Below are positions 1-6,302 of a stretch of DNA of 10,791 nt, one piece after another. The notes under the pieces were generated by a model. The model had not been told where the DNA came from, did not search any database, and saw only the letters and a program-made list of their open reading frames with translations. A program made the position numbers and the translations under genes. Each line of letters begins with the position of its first letter. The first letter of the stretch is position 1. The DNA comes from SB15 sp964557285 (GTDB lineage Bacteria > Chloroflexota > Anaerolineae > Aggregatilineales > J027). Where the stretch lies: assembly GCA_964557285.1 (NCBI GenBank), contig CAZKZS010000161.1, positions 1 to 10,791 of the forward strand, given 5' to 3'.

Positions 1-291
1 GTAGCTCAGGTCGTAGGTGGCAAAAACATTCTGCATGGTGGTGCGGGTGCTGGCAAAATACGGACTTTCGGGGTGAATAGTATCCATATACCCTTCAAGG
101 TCCTCGGTGTTGGCTGCTTCCAGATTTTTATACACCGCTTCCAGAACATCGTTGCCTGTGGTGGTAACGATGGTCGTTTCGCCAGACCCATTGGATACAG
201 GGAAGATGTCCTCGATGAGGCTCACCAGGCCGTTGCAGCCCGTTAAAATCAGGAAGGTCGCCAGCAGGCTGTGAACAGAGAGAAGTTTCAT
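1..291 (-). CDS. Lipoprotein with NTF2-like N-terminal region (C-terminus cut by window edge)
   Basis: Reading leftward from an ATG at 291, 97 codons are open to the window edge, so the C-terminus is missing. Residues 1-18 are a short hydrophobic signal ending in the lipobox L-T-G-C (Cys19), so the protein is probably lipid-anchored outside the cytoplasmic membrane. A Gly/Ser/Thr-rich spacer follows. From about residue 48 the sequence (VLEAVYKNLEAANTEDLEGY, then a D-x-I-H-P-E-S-P-Y-F segment) resembles the first helices of small NTF2/SnoaL-like secreted domains found in Firmicutes and Chloroflexota. That assignment rests on pattern only and no catalytic residue can be named. An AAGGA ribosome binding site lies 9 nt upstream, inside the end of the solute-binding-protein gene, whose stop is 5 nt away. 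The gene is therefore the third member of a coupled unit. Confidence 0.75.
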   Translation of the reverse strand, partial: MKLLSVHSLLATFLILTGCNGLVSLIEDIFPVSNGSGETTIVTTTGNDVLEAVYKNLEAANTEDLEGYMDTIHPESPYFASTRTTMQNVFATYDLSY

Positions 292-296
292 GGGGG

Positions 297-1028
297 TTAT
301 CCTTCGTTTGCTTCTATTGTAGGCAAAATCTCGCCCAGGGGCATGAGTCTTTGGTCGGACTCCATGCCCGACATCAACGGATATTCATGTGCTGCATCCC
401 GAAAGTAGGTTTGGCCTGCCGGAAAATACAGATAGCTGATGAACTGCTGGGCAAGCGGTTTTGAGTCCGATTGCGCGAAAATTGCCACGCTGGAAACTGA
501 TATATCCGCCGGAACATAAAAAAAGGGCAGGGCGGGCTGCTGCGCTAACAATTTCGACAGCGTGGGAGCGCTGATTCTGGCAGCCGGAAGATTTTGTGCA
601 GGGGAAATAAAAAAGCTGACCTGTGCCGAAACCCCTGCCCATTCAGGGGAGATAAATTGTTCCTCCAGCCCCGTCGTCAGGTAGCGCGGCAGGGCATCCA
701 GCAGGGCCGCTTCACTTAGCAGGGTCATAGCGCGGTCATCCTGACTCAAAAAAACATCGGGGGTGAGGTTGGCTTTTTGAATGTCCTCAAGCAGCGAGTC
801 GGTACGCACAGCAATAAAATGGGTTTGAATACCCGTATCCGCTTCAAATTGTGCCACCAGAGGGGCAATCAGCGACGGGTCACGGTCAGAAAAAACGGTC
901 AGGGTGGTATCGCTGGTTTCAGCTTCCGTTAGCAAATGGTCTTTGCCTTCGTCGGGTAGGGGAACAACAATCGCCAGCACCGCCAGACTCAGCAGCAGCA
1001 CCGCGATGAGATTTCGGAGGGTGGTCAT
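297..1028 (-). CDS. FbpA-like periplasmic solute-binding protein, apparently lacking its middle segment
   Basis: The 243-residue product has an N-terminal hydrophobic helix (about residues 5-24) with no lipobox Cys, so it is either a cleaved signal or an anchor. Residues 43-134 (LTVFSDRDPSLIAPLVAQFE, then D91-V-F-L-S-Q-D and P128-E-W-A-G-V-S) match the N-lobe of type 2 ferric-iron-binding proteins (FbpA/FutA family). Residues 174-243 match the C-terminal part of the same family, including a G-Q-x-Y-F segment and E215-Y-P-L. Family members are usually about 320-350 residues. Here about 100 residues between the two parts, which normally carry much of the second lobe and the adjacent Tyr pair that binds iron, are replaced by a short link. 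The frame is intact. The ATG overlaps the HD gene's stop (ATGA, 1025-1028), implying translational coupling. No permease or ATPase gene is nearby. A degenerate or repurposed binding protein is the likeliest reading. Confidence 0.8.
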   Translation of the reverse strand: MTTLRNLIAVLLLSLAVLAIVVPLPDEGKDHLLTEAETSDTTLTVFSDRDPSLIAPLVAQFEADTGIQTHFIAVRTDSLLEDIQKANLTPDVFLSQDDRAMTLLSEAALLDALPRYLTTGLEEQFISPEWAGVSAQVSFFISPAQNLPAARISAPTLSKLLAQQPALPFFYVPADISVSSVAIFAQSDSKPLAQQFISYLYFPAGQTYFRDAAHEYPLMSGMESDQRLMPLGEILPTIEANEG

Positions 1029-1591
1029 TTGCCATTCAGCCCCAATTCAGCCGCGTGATCCTGCATGGCTTTGAGGACAAGCGGCACATGAAATTCCCAC
1101 AAATCCACCCCTAAATCCTGGGCTGCAATTTCTATCTCGTGACGGTCAACGCCCGCCGCAAATGCCCGATCTTTCCATTTCTTTTTGATGGAAGACACGC
1201 TTACTTCCCGAATATCTTTACTGGGGCGCACCAGTGTGACGGCGGTAATCAGACCCGTTAGCTCATCTACTGCACAGAGGACTTTATCTCGAAGGGTCGT
1301 TCTTTCGACGCCTGTATCCACCCCATGGCTGAGAATAGTACGAATATCCTCCTCTGAAACCCCCCTTTCCCGTAAGATAGGAGCGCCCGCAGTGGGATGT
1401 TTATCCAGCGTCGGATGAATTTCCCAGTCAAAATCGTGCAGCAACCCGACCAGTCCCCAGGAATCGGGATTTTCGCCGTAATGCTCCGCATATTCCCGCA
1501 TCGCAAACTCGACGGCCAGCATGTGTTTCCGCAAGCTGTCCGACTGGACAAATTCGGTGACAATATTCCAGGCTTTCTCACGGTTCATCAT
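1025..1591 (-). CDS. HD-domain metal-dependent phosphohydrolase
   Basis: This 188-residue cytoplasmic protein has the ordered HD superfamily ligands: His23 (R-K-H-M-L-A-V-E), His52-Asp53 (G-L-L-H-D-F-D), His65 and His89 (I-L-S-H-G), and Asp109 (A-V-D-E-L-T-G). The family hydrolyses phosphate esters of nucleotides or related compounds using one or two metal ions. The substrate cannot be told from the sequence. Length and motif spacing fit the small stand-alone HDIG-type proteins of about 185 residues. Two in-frame ATGs start the gene (1591 and 1588). A GGAGG ribosome binding site 7 nt before 1591 favours the first. It leads a unit with the solute-binding-protein gene (4-bp overlap) and the lipoprotein gene. 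A perfect TATAAT lies just upstream at 1612-1617. A link between its activity and the two exported partners is not evident. Confidence 0.9.
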   Translation of the reverse strand: MMNREKAWNIVTEFVQSDSLRKHMLAVEFAMREYAEHYGENPDSWGLVGLLHDFDWEIHPTLDKHPTAGAPILRERGVSEEDIRTILSHGVDTGVERTTLRDKVLCAVDELTGLITAVTLVRPSKDIREVSVSSIKKKWKDRAFAAGVDRHEIEIAAQDLGVDLWEFHVPLVLKAMQDHAAELGLNGK

Positions 1592-1611
1592 ACTCTTTCC
1601 TCCGGCTACCC

Positions 1612-1617
1612 ATTATA
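1612..1617 (-). promoter_or_regulatory. Candidate -10 box for the HD / solute-binding-protein / lipoprotein unit
   Basis: The minus strand reads TATAAT here, a perfect sigma70-type -10, followed about 20 nt later by the HD gene's ATG, with GGAGG between. The predicted leader is very short, about 14 nt. No convincing -35 box is found at 16-18 bp, so the call is moderate. Confidence 0.45.
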
Positions 1618-1650
1618 AAACGTGTTTGCAAAAGGTAGGGGGGTTTTTGG

Positions 1651-1675
1651 AGGGACACGGCGCTGCCGTGTCCCT
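1651..1675. repeat. Perfect 11-bp inverted repeat (stem-loop) between the haem and HD genes
   Basis: The arms AGGGACACGGC (1651-1661) and GCCGTGTCCCT (1665-1675) pair perfectly around a 3-nt GCT loop. On the minus strand the stem is followed by CC, five A and a C-run, with no T-tract, so it is not a canonical intrinsic terminator. It sits in the 117-bp gap downstream of the haem gene. Perfect palindromes of this GGGACACGG...CCGTGTCCC type resemble dispersed intergenic repeats of some bacterial genomes. Whether it is repeated in this genome cannot be seen from one copy. Confidence 0.8.
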
Positions 1676-1708
1676 GCTGAAGCGGGGGTGGCGGTATGGG
1701 GTTATGGT

Positions 1709-2185
1709 TTAATCGTCGTCGTCATCTTCTTGGGAGTCGTCGCCCTCACTTCCGCCTGCCAGGGCTAAAAATTCCGCCGTGAGAATGTCTTTTTCCGCGT
1801 CGGTTAACCGTGCATCCGAATGGATGAGTTTGTAGTCCCAGGGTGGCATTGAGCCTTCCTGAATGACTTCGATGAGTTCTTCCGCTTCATAGCCGCTGTC
1901 CCATTCCGAAAAATTGAGATATTCCCGGCCTTCATGAACATGGTTAGCAACGCGCCACGAAATGGGTGCGATTTTGGAATACCACGGCCAGTCCGTTTCG
2001 TCGCTGTGGCAGTCGAAACAGGCTTTTTTAGCAATCGAACGTGCCTCAGCCGAAGTCCAGGCAGGCTCGGCTTTCACAGCCGGATTATCACGGGTTACGG
2101 GGATAAACTGAATAAGCACAGTAGCAACTACCAGTACGCCCAGACCTATCAGGACGTACCGACGCCAATTGAGTTGTGTTGTCAT
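1709..2185 (-). CDS. Membrane-anchored mono-haem protein (Haem_bd-like)
   Basis: This 158-residue product has one N-terminal membrane helix (about residues 10-28) followed by an outward-facing domain with a single CxxCH haem-attachment motif, C56-F-D-C59-H60. The motif sits in the context K-K-A-C-F-D-C-H-S-D-E-T, followed by W-P-W-Y and a V-A-N-H-V-H-E-G-R segment. This is the layout of the small haem-binding family (Haem_bd). Met113 in G-S-M-P-P-W is the probable second axial ligand, as in class I cytochromes. The end is strongly acidic, with the last five residues all Asp, which is unusual and could mediate contact with a basic partner or metal binding. The role is presumably electron transfer or redox/haem sensing at the membrane surface; the partner is unknown. 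An AGGAG sits 7 nt before the ATG. Upstream are a TTGACA box and two palindromes suggesting regulated expression. Confidence 0.88.
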   Translation of the reverse strand: MTTQLNWRRYVLIGLGVLVVATVLIQFIPVTRDNPAVKAEPAWTSAEARSIAKKACFDCHSDETDWPWYSKIAPISWRVANHVHEGREYLNFSEWDSGYEAEELIEVIQEGSMPPWDYKLIHSDARLTDAEKDILTAEFLALAGGSEGDDSQEDDDDD

Positions 2186-2196
2186 TTTGATTCTCC

Positions 2197-2212
2197 TGCG
2201 AAATGTTTCGCA
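2197..2212. promoter_or_regulatory. 16-bp palindrome next to the haem gene's ribosome binding site
   Basis: The sequence TGCGAAATGTTTCGCA is two perfect 7-bp arms around TG. It abuts the AGGAG ribosome binding site of the haem gene and lies in its predicted 5' leader. It could be a second operator or an RNA hairpin that affects ribosome access. No regulator gene is identified in the window. Confidence 0.5.
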
Positions 2213-2225
2213 CCCTTATTGTTGT

Positions 2226-2253
2226 GCTATCTGACACCGGATTCCAGTGTCAA
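2226..2253 (-). promoter_or_regulatory. Candidate haem-gene promoter with an operator-like palindrome in its spacer
   Basis: On the minus strand a perfect TTGACA -35 (2253-2248) is followed after 16 bp by a weak -10 candidate, GATAGC (2231-2226). A 21-bp near-perfect palindrome (2232-2252, outer arms TGACAC/GTGTCA, inner GGA-T-TCC, one mismatched pair) covers the end of the -35 box and the whole spacer. This is the position where repressors commonly block RNA polymerase. The -35 and the symmetry are seen directly; regulation is inferred. Confidence 0.5.
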
Positions 2254-2260
2254 AAGTCAC

Positions 2261-2271
2261 CCCGAATCGGG
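2261..2271. repeat. Third short palindrome in the divergent intergenic region
   Basis: CCCGAATCGGG is a perfect 5-bp-arm palindrome centred on A2266, between the haem-gene promoter and the glycosyltransferase gene. It may belong to the same control region or act on the rightward gene. At 11 bp it could also be chance. Confidence 0.35.
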
Positions 2272-2355
2272 TTGTAAATAACCTGCAAAAAGGGAACTCC
2301 AACCCGTGTTTTCACGACTCATTAAATGAAAGCACACGAGTCAGGAGTCTATGCG

Positions 2356-3999
2356 ATGCCCAACCGCCTAAAGAATCTATGGCTGCTCATTCCTCTGGTG
2401 GTCGCCTTTGGGATATATCTTCCCTCCGTCACTCTGCCATTTTTTTCGGATGATGTGATTCATCTGCGCGGGGTGACGACGGTTTCCAGCGAGTACATCC
2501 TGACTCATGCCGATTTGGGAATGTACTACGCCAATAACTACTATCGGCCTGTGGTGAATCTGATTTTGAGAACCCAGTACGTGCTGGGATTTGAGCCATC
2601 CGCCCCATTCTGGCATCTGCTGATGATTTTGACTCACATGCTTAATACGGCGCTGGTAGGGCTGCTTGCAAAACAACTTCGTTTAAGCCCTTTTGCCACT
2701 TTTGCCGCCATGCTGATTTTTGCCGTGTATCCGTTTAGCTGGCAGGTGGTGGTCTGGGTGCTGGCGTGGTTTCATTCGCTGGTCCTGACGGCAATTTTGC
2801 TCTCTGTGACCGCCGCAATTGGCTTTTTCCGTCAGCCAACACGATACGGACTGTTGATTTTAGCGGTGCTGGCGGGGTCAATTGCGCCGTTTATTCATGA
2901 AAATGGACTGTTTACCGGTGTGCTGATTTTTATGCTGATCATCGTGACTCACAATACTTATATGATTCGCTGGCGAGCGCTGGCTGTACTTGTACCGATG
3001 TGCGGGGCGGCGGCAGTTTATCTTTACCTGTGGATGACTATCACCGGACGCCAGCTTCCGTTGATGCGATTTTTGCCTGCTGCCCATCTTTTTTCCGGCA
3101 GCATGATGATCATGGCAGTGATGCCGCAGCGCTACCTGACAACAACCCTGACCTTCCACACCTGGCTGAAAAAACTGTTTTTCCTCCTCTTTATCGTGAT
3201 ATGCCTTAGCGTTTTAATTTTGAGTTTGCGCGGTAAGGGCATCTGGACGGCCTATCATCTCAAGGCGGCCTATCTGACACAGGGCATGAGTTTTCCAATG
3301 CAGTGGGCGGCTGCCTATGCTCCGCTTTCCGCCGAAAAACAGACCTGGTTAGGGGGTCTGGTTTTTGTGGCGGTCTGGTCAGTGGTTTTTACGATGGCAG
3401 AGGGTCAAATACGGCGGGTGCTGCTGGTGGGCGTAGGCTGGTTTGGGGTGATAAGTGTGCTGCCGATGCTGTATCTGGGAGAAGGATACGTTTTATCTTC
3501 GCCGCGTCTATTTTATGTGGCTGCCCCGGGTATCGCGCTGACGCTGGCTGTGCTGCTTGACCCCCTGCGCGGCCTCTCTCGACTGGCCTATCTGGGGATT
3601 TTTACGGGTGTGCTGATTCTCAGCGTGGGCTATGTGCGTGATCGTGAAGCGCTGCATCTGCAACTGGGAGAGGCTTATCAGGAGATGTTCGCGCAGATGC
3701 CAGAGGATGAAGATGCCCGAATTCTGGTGGTGAACGCGCCGCGCTGGATGGCTTCTACCTACAACCCTTTTCCACTTGACCACATGGGTGCGGTATTTGT
3801 GCCGGATTATTACCCCCTGGAAGAATTTTTGCGGGTGAACCTGGGACGGAATTACACCCATCTGACCGAAGTCACCGACGCGGACACCATGTATCTACCT
3901 GACCGAGTAACAGGCATCGGGGAGGTATTGCCCCACGCGGAGGTGATGACACTGGCGCAAACTCAGGACGTTGTGTATACCTTCCACCTGGAGGAATAG
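2356..3999 (+). CDS. Polytopic membrane glycosyltransferase-like protein (GT39/TMTC type)
   Basis: This 547-residue integral membrane protein has roughly 11-12 hydrophobic segments between residues 8 and 427 and a soluble C-terminal tail (about 430-547) with no recognisable domain. The first outer loop carries an acidic pair, D32-D33 (F-F-S-D-D-V-I-H), where GT-C lipid-sugar-dependent transferases place catalytic acidic residues. It is followed by N-N-Y-Y-R-P-V-V-N and a W-H-L-L-M-I-L-T-H segment like those of TMTC/PMT O-mannosyltransferases. H181-E-N-G-L-F in a later loop fits the same group. The likely role is transfer of a lipid-linked sugar to a protein or polysaccharide outside the membrane; donor and acceptor are unknown. 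TMTC-type TPR repeats are absent. The start at 2356 is preferred because AGGAG (2343-2347) lies 8 nt before it. An in-frame ATG at 2326 has no such site and would add a hydrophilic stretch before the first helix. Confidence 0.75.
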   Translation: MPNRLKNLWLLIPLVVAFGIYLPSVTLPFFSDDVIHLRGVTTVSSEYILTHADLGMYYANNYYRPVVNLILRTQYVLGFEPSAPFWHLLMILTHMLNTALVGLLAKQLRLSPFATFAAMLIFAVYPFSWQVVVWVLAWFHSLVLTAILLSVTAAIGFFRQPTRYGLLILAVLAGSIAPFIHENGLFTGVLIFMLIIVTHNTYMIRWRALAVLVPMCGAAAVYLYLWMTITGRQLPLMRFLPAAHLFSGSMMIMAVMPQRYLTTTLTFHTWLKKLFFLLFIVICLSVLILSLRGKGIWTAYHLKAAYLTQGMSFPMQWAAAYAPLSAEKQTWLGGLVFVAVWSVVFTMAEGQIRRVLLVGVGWFGVISVLPMLYLGEGYVLSSPRLFYVAAPGIALTLAVLLDPLRGLSRLAYLGIFTGVLILSVGYVRDREALHLQLGEAYQEMFAQMPEDEDARILVVNAPRWMASTYNPFPLDHMGAVFVPDYYPLEEFLRVNLGRNYTHLTEVTDADTMYLPDRVTGIGEVLPHAEVMTLAQTQDVVYTFHLEE

Positions 4000-4025
4000 G
4001 AACGGGGACAAGGGCAGGAATCGCT

Positions 4026-4054
4026 CACGGTGTTTACCTGTGGCACTCTTTTTT
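4026..4054 (+). terminator. Possible weak intrinsic terminator after the glycosyltransferase gene
   Basis: CACGGT (4026-4031) can pair with ACC-T-GTG (4036-4042) through a bulged T around a GTTT loop. A six-T run (4049-4054) begins 6 nt further on. The stem is short and the T-run is not immediately adjacent, so termination would be weak at best. Confidence 0.28.
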
Positions 4055-4095
4055 GTTTCACTGCATAATGAGCAGGGTTCACAGGAAAAAAATAC

Positions 4096-4938
4096 ATGGC
4101 TAATCGGGTCATTAAACAAGCCCTGAAAAAAGTATTTTCGGATGTCCTGAGTGAAGAATCGCTGGAAAAACTGGCAAACACCGTGCGGGTGAAAGAATAT
4201 CCTGCCGGCGTGACCCTTTGTAAAGAAAGGGAAATTCAGGATACCTTTTACATTCTGCTGGATGGCCGGGTGGATATTATGAAACATCTGGAAGGTGGGC
4301 TGCATTTTATCGACACGCTGCAATCTACCTGTTTTGGGGAAATTGCCCTGCTGCTGGATGAACCCCGTACCGCCGATGTGATTACGGCTACCCCTGTGCG
4401 GGTGATTGAAATTAACCGCGACGATCTGGATATTTACCTCAAACAAGCGCCGGAAATTGTGGTTGCTATCTGCAAAATTGTGATCAAACGTACACTGGCA
4501 CAATTAGACCGGAGCGTAGAAGAACTTGCCAAACACCGCAGAAAAATATCAACACCCCCCAAATTTTTTGTCAGTTATGCCCGCAAAGACCAGACTTTTG
4601 TCGAACAGCTTGCCATTGATTTGAAGCGGCGGGAGATTGACGTGTGGCTTGACCTGCATAATATTGACCCCGGCCTTAGCTGGTCGCGGCAGATTGGGCG
4701 GGCGCTGGATGTATGTACCGCGATGATTCTGGTGCTGTCCCCTGACAGCCTGGAATCGGACAATGTGGATGATGAGTGGAATTATTATCTGGATAACAAA
4801 AAGATGATCGTTCCCCTGCTGTATCGGGAATGTCGTGTTCCCTTCCGGTTACACAAAATCCAGTTCATTGATTTTGTCAAACAGCCCTACGATGATGCGC
4901 TCAGTCATCTCGTGTCGACCCTTCATGTGATTGACTGA
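4096..4938 (+). CDS. Cyclic-nucleotide-binding domain fused to TIR domain (PycTIR-like effector)
   Basis: This 280-residue soluble protein has two domains. Residues about 10-140 form a cyclic-nucleotide-binding domain with an intact phosphate-binding cassette: F80-G-E82-I-A-L-L, then P90-R91-T92-A93. Glu82 and Arg91 would hold the ribose and cyclic phosphate. After a short basic linker, residues 156-280 form a TIR domain: K-F-F-V-S-Y-A-R-K-D at the first strand, D-L-H-N-I-D-P-G-L-S-W as the BB-loop, L-V-L-S-P-D-S, and Glu227 in D-D-E227-W at the position of the NADase catalytic Glu. CNBD-TIR is the layout of PycTIR, which destroys NAD+ when Pycsar cyclases make cCMP or cUMP during phage infection. 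No cyclase is encoded here, so the signal is unknown and a non-defence role is possible. Thr92 occupies the position that favours cGMP in eukaryotic PKG. AGGA lies 9 nt before the ATG. The 3' end overlaps the converging transporter gene by 38 bp. Confidence 0.9.
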   Translation: MANRVIKQALKKVFSDVLSEESLEKLANTVRVKEYPAGVTLCKEREIQDTFYILLDGRVDIMKHLEGGLHFIDTLQSTCFGEIALLLDEPRTADVITATPVRVIEINRDDLDIYLKQAPEIVVAICKIVIKRTLAQLDRSVEELAKHRRKISTPPKFFVSYARKDQTFVEQLAIDLKRREIDVWLDLHNIDPGLSWSRQIGRALDVCTAMILVLSPDSLESDNVDDEWNYYLDNKKMIVPLLYRECRVPFRLHKIQFIDFVKQPYDDALSHLVSTLHVID

Positions 4939-6208
4939 CTTCTAGCTGGCGTACCAGCACTTTATCAATCCGGCGGCCATCCATATCCATCACTTCAAAG
5001 CGTTTTCCCGCCCAGTCAAAATAATCAGAAGCTGTTGGAATCCGGCCTAAGTGATGCAGCACAAATCCGGCCAGCGTCAGGTAAATGCCCTTTTCTTCTT
5101 CGGGAAATTCCAGTTCCGGCAGAACATCGGCTAATTCATCAATAGGCAGCATCCCATCCAGCAGCCAGGAGCCGTCGTCGCGCTGTACTGCCTCCGGTTC
5201 TTCAATATCCAGGTCGCCAAAAACTTCGCCCATCAGGTCATCCATTGTGACCAGCCCTTCGACACTGCCAAACTCTCCTATCACTACCGCCACTTCGCAG
5301 TGAGAGGATTTGAACAAGTCCAGCACTTTTGCCACGCGGGTGCTGGCCGGAACAAAAATCGGCTGCCGCACCAGCGACTTTAAATCAAAGGGGGATTGGC
5401 TAAGAATTTGGACAAGCAAATCTTTGGCTTCTACGATGCCCTGAATATTTTCGATGCTGCCCTGCCCTACCGGATAAAATTGATAGGGATTTTCCACGAT
5501 TTTTTTCTGGATTTCCTCATAAGGTGCGTCCAAATCCAGCCAGATTATATCCGTGCGAAAAGTCATCATTTCCCGCACGCGCTGGTCGGCCAGCCCCAAC
5601 ACCCCTTCTATCATTTCCTGTTCGGTGGCTTCAAAAATGCCAACCTCTGTTCCCTGCTCAATGAGCGCTAGCACTTCGGCCTCTGTCACCGACTCCGCTT
5701 TCTGGCCGTGTTTGCCCATGGCCCGCAGCACAATTTCTGTTGAAAAGCTGAGCAGCGACACCGCAGGACGACCTATGGCCGACAGGTATTTCATTGAAGG
5801 GGCAACCAGCATAGCTACTTTTTCTGGATTCTGGATGGCAATCTGTTTGGGGACAAGCTCACCAATAATTAGAGAAAGATAGGTCGTGATGGAGACAATG
5901 ATTGCAATCGAAAGGGTTTCACTGTAGGGTTGGAGCGCCGATAGTTGATTGATTTGTGAGGATAAATCATCGGCCAGCGCCGCGCTGCCAAACGCACCGG
6001 ACAGCACCCCGACCAGCGTAATCCCAATTTGCACCGTAGAAAGAAAACGGCCAGGGGAGTCGGCCAGTTCCAGCGCTGCTTGCGCCCCTTTTTTGCCTTC
6101 TTCTGCCATGTGCTGCAAACGTGCCTGCCGTGCGGAAACAACGGCAAGTTCGGACATGGCTAAAAACCCGTTCAGGAGAATCAGCGCGAGAAGAATCAGA
6201 ATTTCCAA
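4901..6208 (-). CDS. CNNM/CorC (HlyC/CorC) family transporter with CBS pair
   Basis: This 435-residue protein has the full standard domain order. A DUF21/CNNM membrane domain (about residues 1-165) contains the signature I115-G-E-L-V-P-K-Q-I-A. Next comes a CBS pair (about 208-335), with the second repeat ending E-F-G-S-V-E-G-L-V-T-M-D-D-L. Last is the CorC_HlyC C-terminal domain (about 345-425, starting D-G-S-W-L-L-D-G). Members are linked to Mg2+/Co2+ efflux or to divalent-cation and stress tolerance; the older label haemolysin is not supported by known function. The start is TTG at 6208. A GAGG ribosome binding site (6213-6216) lies 4 nt before it, and the first Met (residue 18) falls inside the first membrane helix, so TTG is required for a complete helix. 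It is transcribed divergently from the M23 peptidase gene. Its last 12 codons plus stop are antisense to the end of the CNBD-TIR gene. Confidence 0.93.
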   Translation of the reverse strand: MEILILLALILLNGFLAMSELAVVSARQARLQHMAEEGKKGAQAALELADSPGRFLSTVQIGITLVGVLSGAFGSAALADDLSSQINQLSALQPYSETLSIAIIVSITTYLSLIIGELVPKQIAIQNPEKVAMLVAPSMKYLSAIGRPAVSLLSFSTEIVLRAMGKHGQKAESVTEAEVLALIEQGTEVGIFEATEQEMIEGVLGLADQRVREMMTFRTDIIWLDLDAPYEEIQKKIVENPYQFYPVGQGSIENIQGIVEAKDLLVQILSQSPFDLKSLVRQPIFVPASTRVAKVLDLFKSSHCEVAVVIGEFGSVEGLVTMDDLMGEVFGDLDIEEPEAVQRDDGSWLLDGMLPIDELADVLPELEFPEEEKGIYLTLAGFVLHHLGRIPTASDYFDWAGKRFEVMDMDGRRIDKVLVRQLEVSQSHEGSTRDD

Positions 6209-6265
6209 ATTGCCTCGGAGTCTAAGAATCGTTAGTCAATGGTACGGGTAAAAGCGTTAGATTTG

Positions 6266-6271
6266 TATAAA
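6266..6271 (+). promoter_or_regulatory. Candidate -10 box for the propeller-M23 peptidase gene
   Basis: TATAAA, followed by AT, lies 32 nt before the TTG start, between the two divergent genes. No clear -35 box is found at 16-18 bp. AGGA (6291-6294), 8 nt before TTG 6303, supports that start. Confidence 0.35.
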
Positions 6272-6302
6272 ATTTGCCTGTTTATCCGATAGGAATACCC
6301 GC

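Noticed and set aside
1651..1675. Calling the perfect stem-loop an intrinsic terminator of the haem gene
   Set aside because: No T-tract follows on the minus strand; A and C runs follow instead. It is listed as a repeat.
2326..2355. Upstream in-frame ATG at 2326 as the start of the glycosyltransferase gene
   Set aside because: No ribosome binding site precedes it, whereas AGGAG at 2343-2347 is well placed for the ATG at 2356, directly before the first membrane helix.
3895..4503. 202-codon minus-strand open frame across the glycosyltransferase/TIR junction
   Set aside because: It is antisense to two well-supported genes, is rich in His, Phe and Gln as typical of shadow frames, and shows no family pattern or ribosome binding site.
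4096..4938. Calling a complete Pycsar defence system
   Set aside because: Only the effector-like gene is present. No cyclase of any class is encoded within the window.
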